DNA from: Marchantia polymorpha subsp. ruderalis
Lineage: Eukaryota > Streptophyta > Marchantiopsida > Marchantiales > Marchantiaceae
Length of the DNA stretch: 64,000 nt
Reading direction: 5' to 3'
Assembly (NCBI GenBank): GCA_037833965.1
Contig: AP031355.1
Span: 5,977,501 to 6,041,500 of the forward strand
Both the position numbers and the translations under genes were made by a program. The notes under the pieces are model-generated. The model was given only the letters and a program-made list of their open reading frames with translations, was not told where the DNA came from and did no database searches. Below, piece after piece: positions 24,449 to 36,374 of the stretch. The stretch's first letter is position 1. Each line of letters starts with the position of its first letter.

Positions 24449-25668
24449 TGGGAAGTCAAGTTTAGAGATTTTTTTTATGAATAGTTATTTCTTTACACAA
24501 TAATCGTTATATTGATTTTTGGTTATGCACATCTGCTACTGTGGAAATGAATATATTCAAGAGCTGAAGAATGATATTGGTCGTACTTTTAGCCATTCTT
24601 TTAAGTTGATTGATTGGTATTTTGAGTCTGAATTTTTTGTGATTACTTATAGATACATGTGGAAGGTTTGTTTCTCGGTGGTTTGAATGCAATTTCAAGA
24701 CTGTAATTAACTTTTAAACTTAAACATTTAAGTTATGTTGAAAACATAATAATAAATATAAACGATTACGCTCAATATGAGATGCATGAAACTCAAGTTG
24801 TAAACCTATCCATACTTTTTTCTCTGCATTGTGTACTTGGATAGCATAATAGAATCGCAAACAATCATGCCCAAGCCTCCATTTTAACCAAAAGGTACTC
24901 ATTGTAGTCAAAACTTGCAGGAAACGTCACTTCGTATTCAACGAAGTGAATTAAAGAAGATGAATTTCTTACAACAAGGGAGACTTGATATGTCTTTTGA
25001 CTCTACTTTGGGCCATTCTTTTTCATCTCTTTCGGACGTTTATTTGAGTCTCCCTCGGAAATCTACTGCTTACGCTCATGGTCTTTTCGAATCTACGTGT
25101 TAATATCTCATCAAAACTATTGAAATTCAATTCAATGAAAGTAGAACACAAGATATTACTAGTGATTACAGGTTCATAATGTGGGCACCTACTAATGTGG
25201 CAAAGTATATGAAAAATATAAACTTAAGCGAATAATATAGATCCACGTCCACTATCATCAAATTAGAAAATATATATCAATTAATATATTGACTTCAAGA
25301 AATGTGCAAAAGGGTTTCAATTACTAATTTCTTTTATTATATGGAAAATAACTATCAACTATAATCAATCATATGTATATACTAAAAGCAGCTGAGCTAC
25401 ATCAGTATTTCAAGAACTTTTGTAGAAATGAGAATATGAGAAGTACATTAATCTAATGATATAGAGCCACGTGCACTAGCATCACAATAAGAAATATACC
25501 ATTTGATATACATGCGACCTGTATGGGTTAAACTGTCAACAAACTACAATAGCATCCGAAGCCGCGTGAACAAATGTTAGCAGAGGAAGTTACATCAACG
25601 TGAATTTATGCCCTGGACCTTGCAGAGTGGACAGTCATGAAAAGTGGCTGGATGAGCTGGCAAACGAG

Positions 25669-25695
25669 CCCTCCAGCTCTCCAGCTCTCCAGCTC
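25669..25695. repeat. Short tandem repeat of CCAGCTCT
   Basis: Three to four tandem CCAGCTCT units, two of them exact. Small enough to be slippage. Confidence 0.6.
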
Positions 25696-28117
25696 CTTCA
25701 CCTGGTGGACTTTCGCCGGTTTCCCTTGGCTCGTGCCTCGAGCTCCCGGGGGATTCAAATTTCTGAAGCGGACAATCTGATTCATCGCAACACAAGTGGC
25801 AGCGAAAAGATGGACGAAGACGGCGGTCCTTCCGTCAGTCGGGGCGACGACTCGGTCACCTTTTGTCTTCTCGGTTGACACCCGTCCTCTTCCATTCTCT
25901 TCTACATCCACCGTCCGTCCGTCGCGTACGCTGGCAGGAGACGGAACTTAGTATTTAGTACGAGTAACATGTTTATAAGGGTAACCGGCAAAGGGTCAGG
26001 TGAGGCCGGCATGGGATAGGGAGGAAAGTTGGAAAGATTTCATTCGAGACATTCATCGTCAGATTTTCCCGAATGGTGGAGATGGTGGAGAAGGATGTGT
26101 CGTTCTTGAGTTGAAGGATGTGAGGTTCGCATTTTCATCACGACCATGAACGGTCCCACCCATGAGAGGTTCATTGCTTTGTTCAGGTGTAGAGGTTTGC
26201 ACCTCAGAGAACGCATGCAGAAAGTATGCAATGAAAGAATGCACTGGGTATTATCACTTCCGATGCGATGATGAAATGAAGCAAGCGCAATGGATGGATC
26301 CTAGAACTCGATACTCGTCTCGATTTTTTGGAGACGGGGCGACTATCACGGGGAGAAATGTGATCTCCAAGACTTTCGAGAATTGAAGAAAAAGATTCTC
26401 ATCAAGAGCTAGAGGGGATCTTCATTCTGGGATGGTGAATCATGGAGCAGGGCTTTACCCGCATGACCTCCCTGTACTGTACAACTTTGGACTATTGACG
26501 AAATTATACGCGAAAAGAGGGAGATGTCTCCTCTGGGACAAGCAACGCAGAACATGTAGACCTGTCTCGACGGAGGCGAGGCGACGTAGGGCATGGAGAC
26601 CTAAACTCTCTACTCTCAAGATGTAATTACGAGCAGAGGACGAGAAAGTACAGGGTAGAAAGAGAATGGAAAGGGTGGTGGGGTGGTGTGGTGTGGGGCC
26701 AGGGTAAGAAATCATTGATTGGATTAACTAGTCTGAGGTGAAGCGAACTCCAGGAGTTTGCAAGAGCTTTCTGTAAGTTTCGTGGGAGTCCTGTCGTTCA
26801 GCTGCTGTGCATGAGGTGAGGTGGGCAGGGCATTTCTGTTTCCCCAAGAGAAAAGAAGATTGGTGGGTGGGAGAGAAGGGCCGGTCCATCAGGATTGTCA
26901 CATCAGCATCACAGTGCACTTTTGCTTGCCCTCGGACACACAGACTCTGAGGTTTGGGACTTCCGAACCTTTTCCGAGTGGGCACAGACAGATAGAAGGA
27001 AGGACGGGAAAAACTCCGAAACTGGTTCAGTTGCGACTGAATGCGTCGGTTGATTGAGCGCTGAGCGCTGATGTGCAAAGAGGATGCGGTTAGTTCGTGA
27101 ATGGCCTGAGGATTTCCAGCACGGCAGAAGCAACAAAGAATCGGAGTATGGGACTTGTGTTTAGTACTAAGATACGCTGATCGACCAGTATACCCAAGTA
27201 GATCGTGGACATGGCTACTGGTACGTTGGTTCGTGAGAATAAAGTAATCAAAAGCTCTCAGCTTGATGTAAAATACGGCCCCATTTGGGGGCAAATTTGC
27301 CCGTAGCTCCGAAGCTGATTTCCAGTTGGCTGATGGAATTAAGCGTCTCGTAGTCAACTAATGCCTCAGGTTTTGCTCACTTCTCCACCCACTGGTCGTG
27401 CAAAAGCGCAGTTCGAGTTTAATCCCCGTGATCATGTCGATATCAATGTCAAAACTTTGCTGCAGCCTGTTCGTAGCCAGATGATTGTAACGCTCTATCT
27501 GCCCCTCTCATCACATCCATTATGTTCAATGGAATCGCCATCATTTTATAGTTCTTGTCTTCAATAAGAGAATTTGACAGCGTGCGCCGTGGAAGTATGT
27601 CTGAAGAAAGCCCCCACATCTCGCCGAAACATGTCGGTTTGTCGTTAGATCGATGGGTCGCTCGAATGTTAACATCAACCTTCATAATACTCCTAACGGC
27701 TTGTATCCAACAGGGTCAGCGTTTTGTGGATCTGCTCTCTCACAAACGCACCATTACTTGAATATATGTTCCAGAGATTAGTGCCTCTACAACCAGATGC
27801 CCCCACCCCCCCGGAGTCAGATGTCTCCTAATTCTAATGGATCGTGCTGTTAGAGTTTCTGTCCATCGTTCACAGCTGGTGCAATTATTACATCTGAGAG
27901 GAATGAAGGTTTGTCTAAACTTTTGAGGTAGAGATTGTGCACATGACATCGTTTGACTGTCAAGGCCATTGGACTATGCTCAGGGGCAAGTTCTACTGGT
28001 CTTCAAAGAATAAAAAACCAAGAAGACTTTATACTGACCATCACGTTGTTTCTTGTACAAAGAGGATGCACCCCTGCTACAGCCAGTCTAATTGTGGCTC
28101 GACCTTCTGCAGGTATA

Positions 28118-31100
28118 ATGGAGCACTTACCCAGGGATTCTTTCAGGCAGGATAGCCATGCCATGTTCAGGATAGCGGATGGTGATGGGAGCTTTGTGAA
28201 GAATTCTGTGGACGATGATGTAGGTGGTATCTGGGATTGGTTACAGTCTATGGCGGGAGAATGTGATCAAAACATGAGCGATGTGACAGAAGAAGACATC
28301 GCAAATGCTCTTGGGGGTGGAGAAGGAGGCATCATGGATCAGAAGCCTTCTTTTGCTGCATTGGACCGTGAAATTTTGAGTACTTTGGTCGCTAGCGGTG
28401 GGAACCAGAGTACGAAGAATGACACTTGGTCGAGGCGCAGATTTGATGAGTGGAGACTGCAGAATGGCATGCCAACATCAAAGGCCATAGAGACAATGGA
28501 CATCGAGACTCTTGCGTCTCAATTACCCACTTTCTTTCAGCAGGTTATGAAGCATAACGGTGATCACTATCCTTTAGAGAGGTACTTTTTGGCTGAGGGC
28601 ACAGAAGATGTCGGTCATGTGCACTTCACGAAATTCAGTACCTAATGACAGGGCTTCCTACTGAAAGGTTTTAGAAAAAGCTTGTGTTATTTCTTTCATG
28701 AGTTCTGCCGTGTGACATAAATTTCAATTCTGATCTTTGCAGTCTACTGGGATTTTATCGGGGTTTCACTCGTATAATGAGAAAGGCACAGGAGGCTCGA
28801 ATTTGCGAGACTCGGGTAATAGAGACACCTTTCGACATGAGAGCAAACACTTTGTTCCAGCGAACTGGGGTAGCTATGCTGGAAGCCATGCGGCGAAGTG
28901 TTCTTGCAGGTGCCAACAAGCGACGGAAGAAGCCATCTGTCGTGTCCTGGGTCAGTGAACAAGCCCTCCTGACGGACAAAGATCATCAAGCATCTCATCC
29001 GTATGGCTGTTTCCGACGTTGGACATATTATTGTATATCCCGGTTCCAGATCCGAGGTGGGAAAGAGCTTTATAATGTTATGGACTGCGACTTCCATGAG
29101 ACAAGGGATAAGGATGGGGATCATATTGTGTAAGTTTTTATTCACTGACATCTTCTTCATACTACCTTCCTCAATGAATATTGAGGCTGAGCGTCATATG
29201 AGTCGATAGGGAGTTGATGGGTTTAGTCGAATCTGTCCAGACAGTGGAAATCGATACGCCATTGGCTTTTGGACTCACCCGATTTTTCGCTAATTATTTA
29301 CAGCGGATGCCCACAGAAGAACTACGCGTTATGCATTTGGGTCATGAGTTTGAGCCCTCTCAATTAACTAATTTAGTCCAGCTTGAAATATCTTGATTTG
29401 TTTTGTGCTGTTTAGCTATGGTGAGAGATTGTCAAAGAATCTAGACTCTTCGGCTGCTCCACCAGCCAGTGCTGCGACTCTCAAATCATCGACGAGGGGT
29501 ACGGGAAAGCGGTTGAAGGTAGAACCGGTTCGGGTGCCTGTGAAGTGCTATCAAGAGGATGTTATTCATACTTTCAGACAATTCATGAAGCATCAACCAG
29601 TGAAAGTTGGTGATGAAGTTGGGAAACCACGTCATCTGTTTTTGCAGCCCATAGGAAACCCTGTCACAAACGTGAGTTATATTCATTTCACATCTTTTGT
29701 AAGTGAGAGATTGTACGCTTGTTTGTACGTTTACATTTCCAGCTTTTCTACTTCAAATCCTTGACGAATGAGGTCGATATTTTCTCTTTGAAGTGTAGAA
29801 TGGAGTCAAACTTGCAATCCGTCATTTTGCAGAGTAACCTGTTGTATATTCTCTTCACTCTGTGAAACATGTCAAATGTTCAAATCCTGAATATATATAT
29901 TCGAAGAAAGTGAGATCTAGAAGTAACTGAAAACATGAGATATCGTTAATCTAGTCTACTCGGTGTCTGTTAATGTTCAGGCATGGTTTGCAAAGTCTCA
30001 TGTTTCTGAGCGAGTTTTGATCTCACTATTCAAGACCATGGCAGTTGTTGCCGGAGTCAACGTCAAGGATACCAGCAATAGGCCTGGAAGACCCATCTTA
30101 CCAAGTCCGATTTTATTGGAAGCCTCACCAGCAGCAACCATGAGAGGGGCTGTAACATCTGCATATGGTTTATATGGCCGGTAAGAACATTCGTTTCACA
30201 TAAGTATACACCTTCGTTCAAGTTCTGGATGTTATAATGAACCCACTGATACGTGCTATTCCTCCAGATATGACTCCAACGTGGACCTGCAAACTAATGG
30301 TGAACAAAGCGAAACCATCAAAAGTTGTTATTCCAGTTGTGGCAAGAGAAATTATGAGGAAACTTCCGGAGACACCAGGAAACAGGAGGAAATCAACCAG
30401 CAGTCTTCTGGGACGTCATCTGCAAGAAGTGAACATGATCCTGCATGCAATCCACCCAATGGCGAGGCCACTAACAAGGCCGCTCTTGAAACTTTGGTTG
30501 ACAGTGAACGTCAACATAGTAATGAAGTCAGCAATGCTATCACAGACCTTGGTGGGTATACCAATCTGCTTACCTATTAACGGGTCCTGGTCGTACAACT
30601 GATTGTGTTCCCACTCATTCAGGTCATGACACTAATGGACTTTTATGTTTAGGCAAGTTCTGCCGAAGTGTTCTAGGTTTGACGATGTCAAGCCTGCGGA
30701 GAATATGATTATGAATGACAACTCTATGAGAAGTTAAAACCTGAATGACTGAGTGGTTCTTATAACTTATTTGGCTGTCTGAGCACAGTATTAAATTTTG
30801 ACACATTGTGGTTCACAGCCTGCTTGACAGAAGTTTCGAAAGGGCCTTTTAAGAGTGTATATATCGGCTTACCCTCTTTCTGGTCTCTTGCCTGCTAATC
30901 CCCTGTGGTTGATCACGTACTATGTTATCCATATGTGCATGGTCCACTTCCTACAGCACATGATTTTGAGCTTCACTTCTGCATTAGCGTGGTCTACATG
31001 CACTCTCCTCCTGGATATTATTTATTCTGCGGGAGTCTGCAATGGCATCCAGAAGTTTAACCGTAGTTGCCCTTATTCTGATGCCTGCCCTCATCTGATA

Positions 31101-34100
31101 CTATGACTTAAGTACCTTCACATGAATATTGACCTTGCTGATCTCAAACAGGGGATACCTACCCTGAGGACTTTTTTGTCACGTTTCCTTACCTAAGCGA
31201 AGGAAGTTTCTTTACACTGACCTCGGATATCCTCGGTAGACTTGATAGACTTGGTAAATCTCCTTGGTGGACTCATCACGGATATCTGGATTATCGTTTC
31301 GTTTTTGCTTTTCCTGAGTTCGAGGATATCAATTACATCTCTGAAGACTTTGTCACAGCGGGTATGTAGCCTCGGGAATCCTGGAACTGAATCAGCGATC
31401 TCTCCTTTCACCTGCTGCATCGTGGACTTGGCTATTTCCCACTTTGTTCCTAAACGGGAAACAATGGCGAGATCCACAATTTAAACAACATCTGTTGAAA
31501 TTGTTGTCTCAAGATTTCTGAAAATTGTAAATAAGTCATCATTAAGGCTCAAAGAGTTTGTTTTCTAGAATATTACACCTCTTGATAACACTTAGTCACG
31601 CTACATCTATGTCGACTAGGAAGTATGACACCTAGCACTTCAATATGTGCCTAATATATAGTCCCCCGGCTTCCGTCCTCCCTCGGAACAAATGTTCCTT
31701 CTTGGCCATTCAGCTGTAAGGGTTTTCCAACCAGTCCTGCAGGTTACATCTACACTGCAGGGGGCTTGTTGACAGCCCGTCTTCTAAATTAGCTGAAAAA
31801 CTTGTTTCATTTCCTATTCTTTCTTATGTTGTAATCCATATTCGTGCTAGTTCATCTTCTTAATTGTACTCTTAGCGCTTTGAAATTCGCATCTCTATAT
31901 ATTGTTCATAGTACATGTTGTGTTTGTAGTGTATATGGTCTTACCAAGTGACATGATACTCCCTCTAATACTTTGGCATTTGCTTTGTGTTTGGCATATT
32001 ATTCTTGTTTTTATGGACTCTGTTTCCAGTGGACGACATGCATTCTGCTCTCTTGGATTTTTCTTTATACTGGGCATATCGTTCATCTTCATAGGTAGAT
32101 ACTGCTCGGCCTGGACAACAGCTATTGATATTCTTTGGCTTTTCACTTATTATGAGTCGCAGAGCCGTCCTGTGCAGAAACCTATGCACTTCGGTATCCA
32201 CTGATGAAATAGCGGAGTATGTGTGACGGGGATTTGACGCTTATAATTCAATATTTTTGATGGTCCCTGACACCTTTCTTGCGTCGGACTGGCAGTTCCA
32301 TACTGCTCACTCAGTCTCCTAGAACTGTTACTTCAACGGCTGGATTGCTTCTCCTACTCACGTCTCTCACCCGCTTCCATCCATCACCGCTTTTTATCCT
32401 TCATATCCGTGTCTGCATTATTCGCTTGATTTGGTCGCCATGGTTCTTCGGCTCTAGTATTTGACTTCATGCTTCTTTCCATTTAGTTGGCACCCATGAG
32501 CACCACGTTGATTCGAGATGCTTTTCACCCATTTTCATGTTCAACCTTTTAGGCTGATCATGTCCTATGTTACCTTTATGGGCATGGCCAACTATGCCGA
32601 TCCCATCTGCATTTCTCGATTGATATAGAGTGATCGGAAAGTACACCTCTGTACTGGTTCCTTCCTTCTGTGCATAAACTTCTAGTGTGTAGCTTTCCTT
32701 TTTCCATTTCTGTCCGTAATGATGGGATATTTAATTTTCAAACATTTTTCCATTTATTTTTTGAACTGTTTGTAACAATATTGAGGTTTGTCTACAGCGT
32801 AGTACAGTGTACAAGTCATTCTTAGCCAAGGAAGAATGATTCTTCTTAAAGTAGCCGTGGCAGAAAAAAGCAATGATGCTAGGTCCTCATCACCTGGATC
32901 GATACCTACCGCGACAACCCTCAGTCCAAATTTGAGATGTACTCTTTTTCATATGCAAGAGATACCTCAAGGTCGCTGTTGAGATCTTGGGGATAGCAGG
33001 GGTGAGTGGAGGCACGCCCATGTGCTAAGCTTATTACAGCCGCTGGACGTCTATCCAGCGCCAATGAAGTTAGACTAGCACATCCTTTTCTGCTTCTTTG
33101 TTCTTAGTAACACTACCAAAATTTTCACAATTGTCACAATCCGCTGCATCGGCTGGATTTTGACTGCATGCACTCTGCCTAAGATCTTCATTACAAATCA
33201 CGTTTGTCATGTGCAGCTATGTTTCAGTTTATTGTCTGACCATGCCTTTTAAAATAGTCCCCCTTCCGCTCGTAACGTGTACTTGAACTCAGTCTTGGCA
33301 TATATTTACATTCTAACTTGAAACGAGAAATACTCTGTTATGCAGGTCATAGTCCTGTCAACAAATTGCAAATTGCCAGAAGTCAACTCAAGGAACTGGA
33401 AGTAACTCTGTTCAATAAAATGGGGTTTAATGGTAAGATATCAAGCACATTTCTGTTTTTTCACAAGTAACTATCATTCAGTGTCTACGTGGGCTCGATG
33501 ATTGAAGTAGATGTGAGTGACGATAGAAATCTTTCAGGTTGTTGGCCGAGGTCGATCATCATATAATTTAGCTTCATTATGCATCACACCTGCGAGGGAG
33601 ATTGTGTTGAAGTGAAAATCATTTACCTTGAATGATCAAGGTGACCGGCGAGGTCTGCTATTTAGGTTTTGCAAGATGTATTCGAAATAGTGCGTTCCAG
33701 TCATCCTGGGAATCGAAGAATTTTACATAGACCTCACCTCACATCTACTTAGGACTGAAGAAATATACATATTCATATTACCTCCAAATGGTCACAGAAC
33801 AACTGCATGCAGCTAGTGCTGTAAAGATAAGAGAGAAGAACTTGCTAGGTTCGTTCAATGTAGGGGATTGAATTGTATATTGTTGGCCTAAGCTATGTAA
33901 ATCTTGCAATTGATGATCTCATTCCCACTTGTCTGGCAGATGCAGGTGGGATTACGACAAGTCCTAAAGGTAATTGAATAAAGGAACTCTATTGTCTGGG
34001 GCCTTTTGCATGTGATTCAAGATTCATTTTTCATTGTATGTACTGCAGTTAGCACAAGGTGGGCAAGAACCACGATAACGTGTTGCTGTATTTTGCTGAA

Positions 34101-34194
34101 TGCAGATCAAAGTTTACGAGAAACCATGGATGTCGCAGTCGCGCAACTAAAAGCGTTGGAAGCGACTCTGATGTCAATGGATACGAACTCATGA
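28118..34194 (+). CDS. Crypton-derived tyrosine-recombinase-like (ZMYM/QRICH1 C-terminal type) protein
   Basis: Eight coding exons: 28118-28581, 28743-29129, 29416-29671, 29981-30180, 30268-30551, 33346-33432, 33940-33969, 34106-34194. All have GT-AG borders, phases agree, and they give 598 residues. The N-terminus is acidic and unassigned. From about residue 104 (WSRRRFDEWRLQNG) an SAM-like core-binding half is followed by LLGFYRGFTRIMRKAQEARI. About 200-425 form the catalytic-type half, with KRRKKPSVVSWVSEQALL, FQIRGGKELYNV and RVPVKCY, then LFLQPIGNPVTNAWFAKSHV. This order matches the recombinase-like domain shared by ZMYM2/3/4 and QRICH1, derived from Crypton transposons. R259 aligns with the first catalytic Arg. 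The HxxR box and catalytic Tyr are not found, so DNA cutting is unlikely and a host nuclear role is inferred. The C-terminal part is hydrophilic and ends in a short helix-like segment. Intron 5 is 2.8 kb. The start is the first ATG in frame; untranslated upstream exons are possible. Confidence 0.72.
30552..33345 (+). other. Large intron 5 of the recombinase-like gene
   Basis: 2794 bases between CTTG/GTGGGT and TTATGCAG/GTCATAG. The other introns of this gene are about 90-510 bases. Open frames inside (31193-31477, 31902-32204, 32279-32464) do not resemble known proteins. It may contain an inserted element, but no terminal repeats were recognised. Confidence 0.6.
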
Positions 34195-36374
34195 GTTGTT
34201 GTGAGGAATGAGAAGTGAGATTTTGTCACAACTATTCTTCAATTGTAAACACGGTCGAACTACTCCTGGGACACTCTCACCATGTAAGCTATTACTGTTA
34301 TTTATCTTTGACTGAGCTTTACAGTACTGGGTTTTATTTATTAAATTCTATGTGGATAAAGTTCCTTCTCTTCTTATACAAGCACAATAGTCGACGGTCA
34401 TCAATTTAGAAAATAAGTTTGAGAATGCTTACAAAAAGGTATCAATATATAAGATTGATTTAGGGCTGGTGGTGTTGGGTCCGATGGTCATCTCAAATGA
34501 CTGACACTTACCTTTAATTTGGTGTGTGTAGCTTAGCTCTTGTCAAGTGGAAGCACTGCATGGAGCAGGGTCTGCCAGGCCCCAGATGCGGATACAGAAT
34601 ACCTTTTAAGTGGCCATGTCCAAGTCACGTCTCCGTGTATTCTTTGAAGGTGAGTCCTGTCCAGAACTCAAGGAGTAATTTATATTCCACCTTAAAAATA
34701 TTGAAAAGGTCCGCTAGGATAGGCCAGTTCAACTTCCAAAGTTTGAGATAGCTCCTAAAATCCGAAAATGAATGTCACTTCTGAACAGGACAACCTCGTG
34801 AGAGGTCAACTCAAAATCGCAACAGCTTTGTGAGGTCGGAAACGAAGACTGAAGCAATATACAAACCCCACATTGCAGTTCAGAGGTTAGACGTTTCAGC
34901 CAAATACAATTGCCTTCCTCTGCAGTTGCAGGCGTAAGGTGATTCGTGTTATAAAGACATGTGAAGTTAGTTTAGTTATACCTGAATGGGAGGGCCTGGC
35001 TTTACTTCAAAGCAACCGGGGATGTGGACCGAAGAAACTGAAGTGGAACTTTTAGTGAAACCCAAAGTTTGCATCTCAGAAATAACAACCATGGTTTGTA
35101 GTCGTTGCATGGCGATGAGTTGTTCTGCAAAATTTCCAAGTTTTTAAGTGGCAGTAAGAAATAACTGCCACTTTGAAACTTGGATCTTGCGATTCACACT
35201 CAGGTGAGTGTATGTAGTCGTATGGGGACGACTGTGAGAGTCAGATTTTTCTGAGAAAGAATGCATGTCATTAGTGCCGAGTGGCAACATCCTGGGACCT
35301 CAAATGACGTCTTTTGCTGCACCCCATTGGCATAATTTGGATATATGTTCTCGAGGGAAACCCTTTCCATGAATGTGGAGCCAAGTGTACACTGCATGGG
35401 TCTCAAGCCTTTGAGATCATCCACTAGCTTTTGTGTATAGTCATTTTATAATTACCCTAGGTCTTTCATTCTCTCTTTTTATTGGAATAACTATAGTTGG
35501 ATTTCAAACACATGGGCTCCATTTTTTCAGTATCTTATTACCGCAAGGATGCCACAGTTTGTGTGAAAACCTGAGTAAAATGTGTTATCACGAATAGTAA
35601 TATAAGGTATATGTGAGAAATGATGGGATTAATTCACGTATGATGATAAGCATATTACTTATTTAGATATATGTGCAATGTTGGGGTATGATGCAACGGA
35701 GTAGACCTTTGAACGTTGTTTTGACGGGGAACTTATGCTCGTGGATGAGGAACCAGTTGGAGTCGAAGCTTTTCAGAGAATACAAGCTTCTGTCACAGTA
35801 CATGACATTAAATGACATACTTTTTAGCTTGTCTCCACTCTGGTTAACGTTTTGTGTCTCAGTCACCATCCATACCATCAACATAATCACTTCTTATTAT
35901 TTTACTATCAATTTACAACCCTCGGTAATAAGGGTGCAATTTTATAATTATTCTTAAACCCAACTAAATATGTATTTTACTGCCCAACATACAACTAGTA
36001 CATAAAACCACACCCTCCTTTTTGTTTAAGGCTAACATGACTTGGGCCTTTTCTTCGATTTTGCGGAGAATGTCGTGGAGGGTTCCGGCCCCCTTTCCAG
36101 TCCAGACTGGGTTTCACCAGAACCACCACTTATACCAAAGTGTTAAGTGTATTCTCAGCTAACATTGCTCCCTTTTCTGGTGCAAGCGATAAATATTTCT
36201 ATTTTTCTTTAGTTGCTAGTAGACTACTATTTCTTTATGGAGAACTTGTATGCTCTAAAAAATTAATTTTAGCTCCTAACCACAATATACTTTCACAGTT
36301 CATTGTGCTTTTATCATTCCCTCTTGATTCACTAGTCGTCAGTCACATCTCTCCATAGAAAGTCATATAGAAAG
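34195..36374. other. Gene-free region after the recombinase-like gene
   Basis: Moderately AT-rich. It includes the 3' region of the upstream gene and a compact inverted repeat (listed separately). A GC-richer patch at 36030-36130 reads as no known protein. Confidence 0.4.
35135..35184. repeat. Tight inverted repeat (21-base arms, 8-base loop)
   Basis: Arm 35135-35155 pairs with 35164-35184 across the loop AAGAAATA. Of 21 positions, 19 are Watson-Crick, one is a G-T wobble (35144/35175) and one is a mismatch (35145/35174). The inner ten pairs (AAGTGGCAGT) are perfect. It could be a small MITE remnant, a transcript hairpin or chance. The loop is shorter than in usual plant microRNA precursors. 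Confidence 0.7.

Larger units (their letters stand above)
19555..28117. other. Gene-free interval between Y14 and the recombinase-like gene
   Basis: 19555 to about 20400 probably includes the Y14 3' region. 21300-22200 and 24460-25560 are AT-rich. 22420-23250 and 23700-24240 have more balanced composition and open frames up to 131 residues (22420-22815), but none shows a recognisable domain. 25590-28117 is GC-richer and is probably promoter and leader for the gene starting at 28118. A CTGCAG just before 28112 could be the acceptor of a leader intron. Confidence 0.4.

Noticed and set aside
35673..35957. Frame resembling a copia gag start (LTGNLCSWMRNQL)
   Set aside because: Similarity is limited to a few residues and does not extend; chance is likely.
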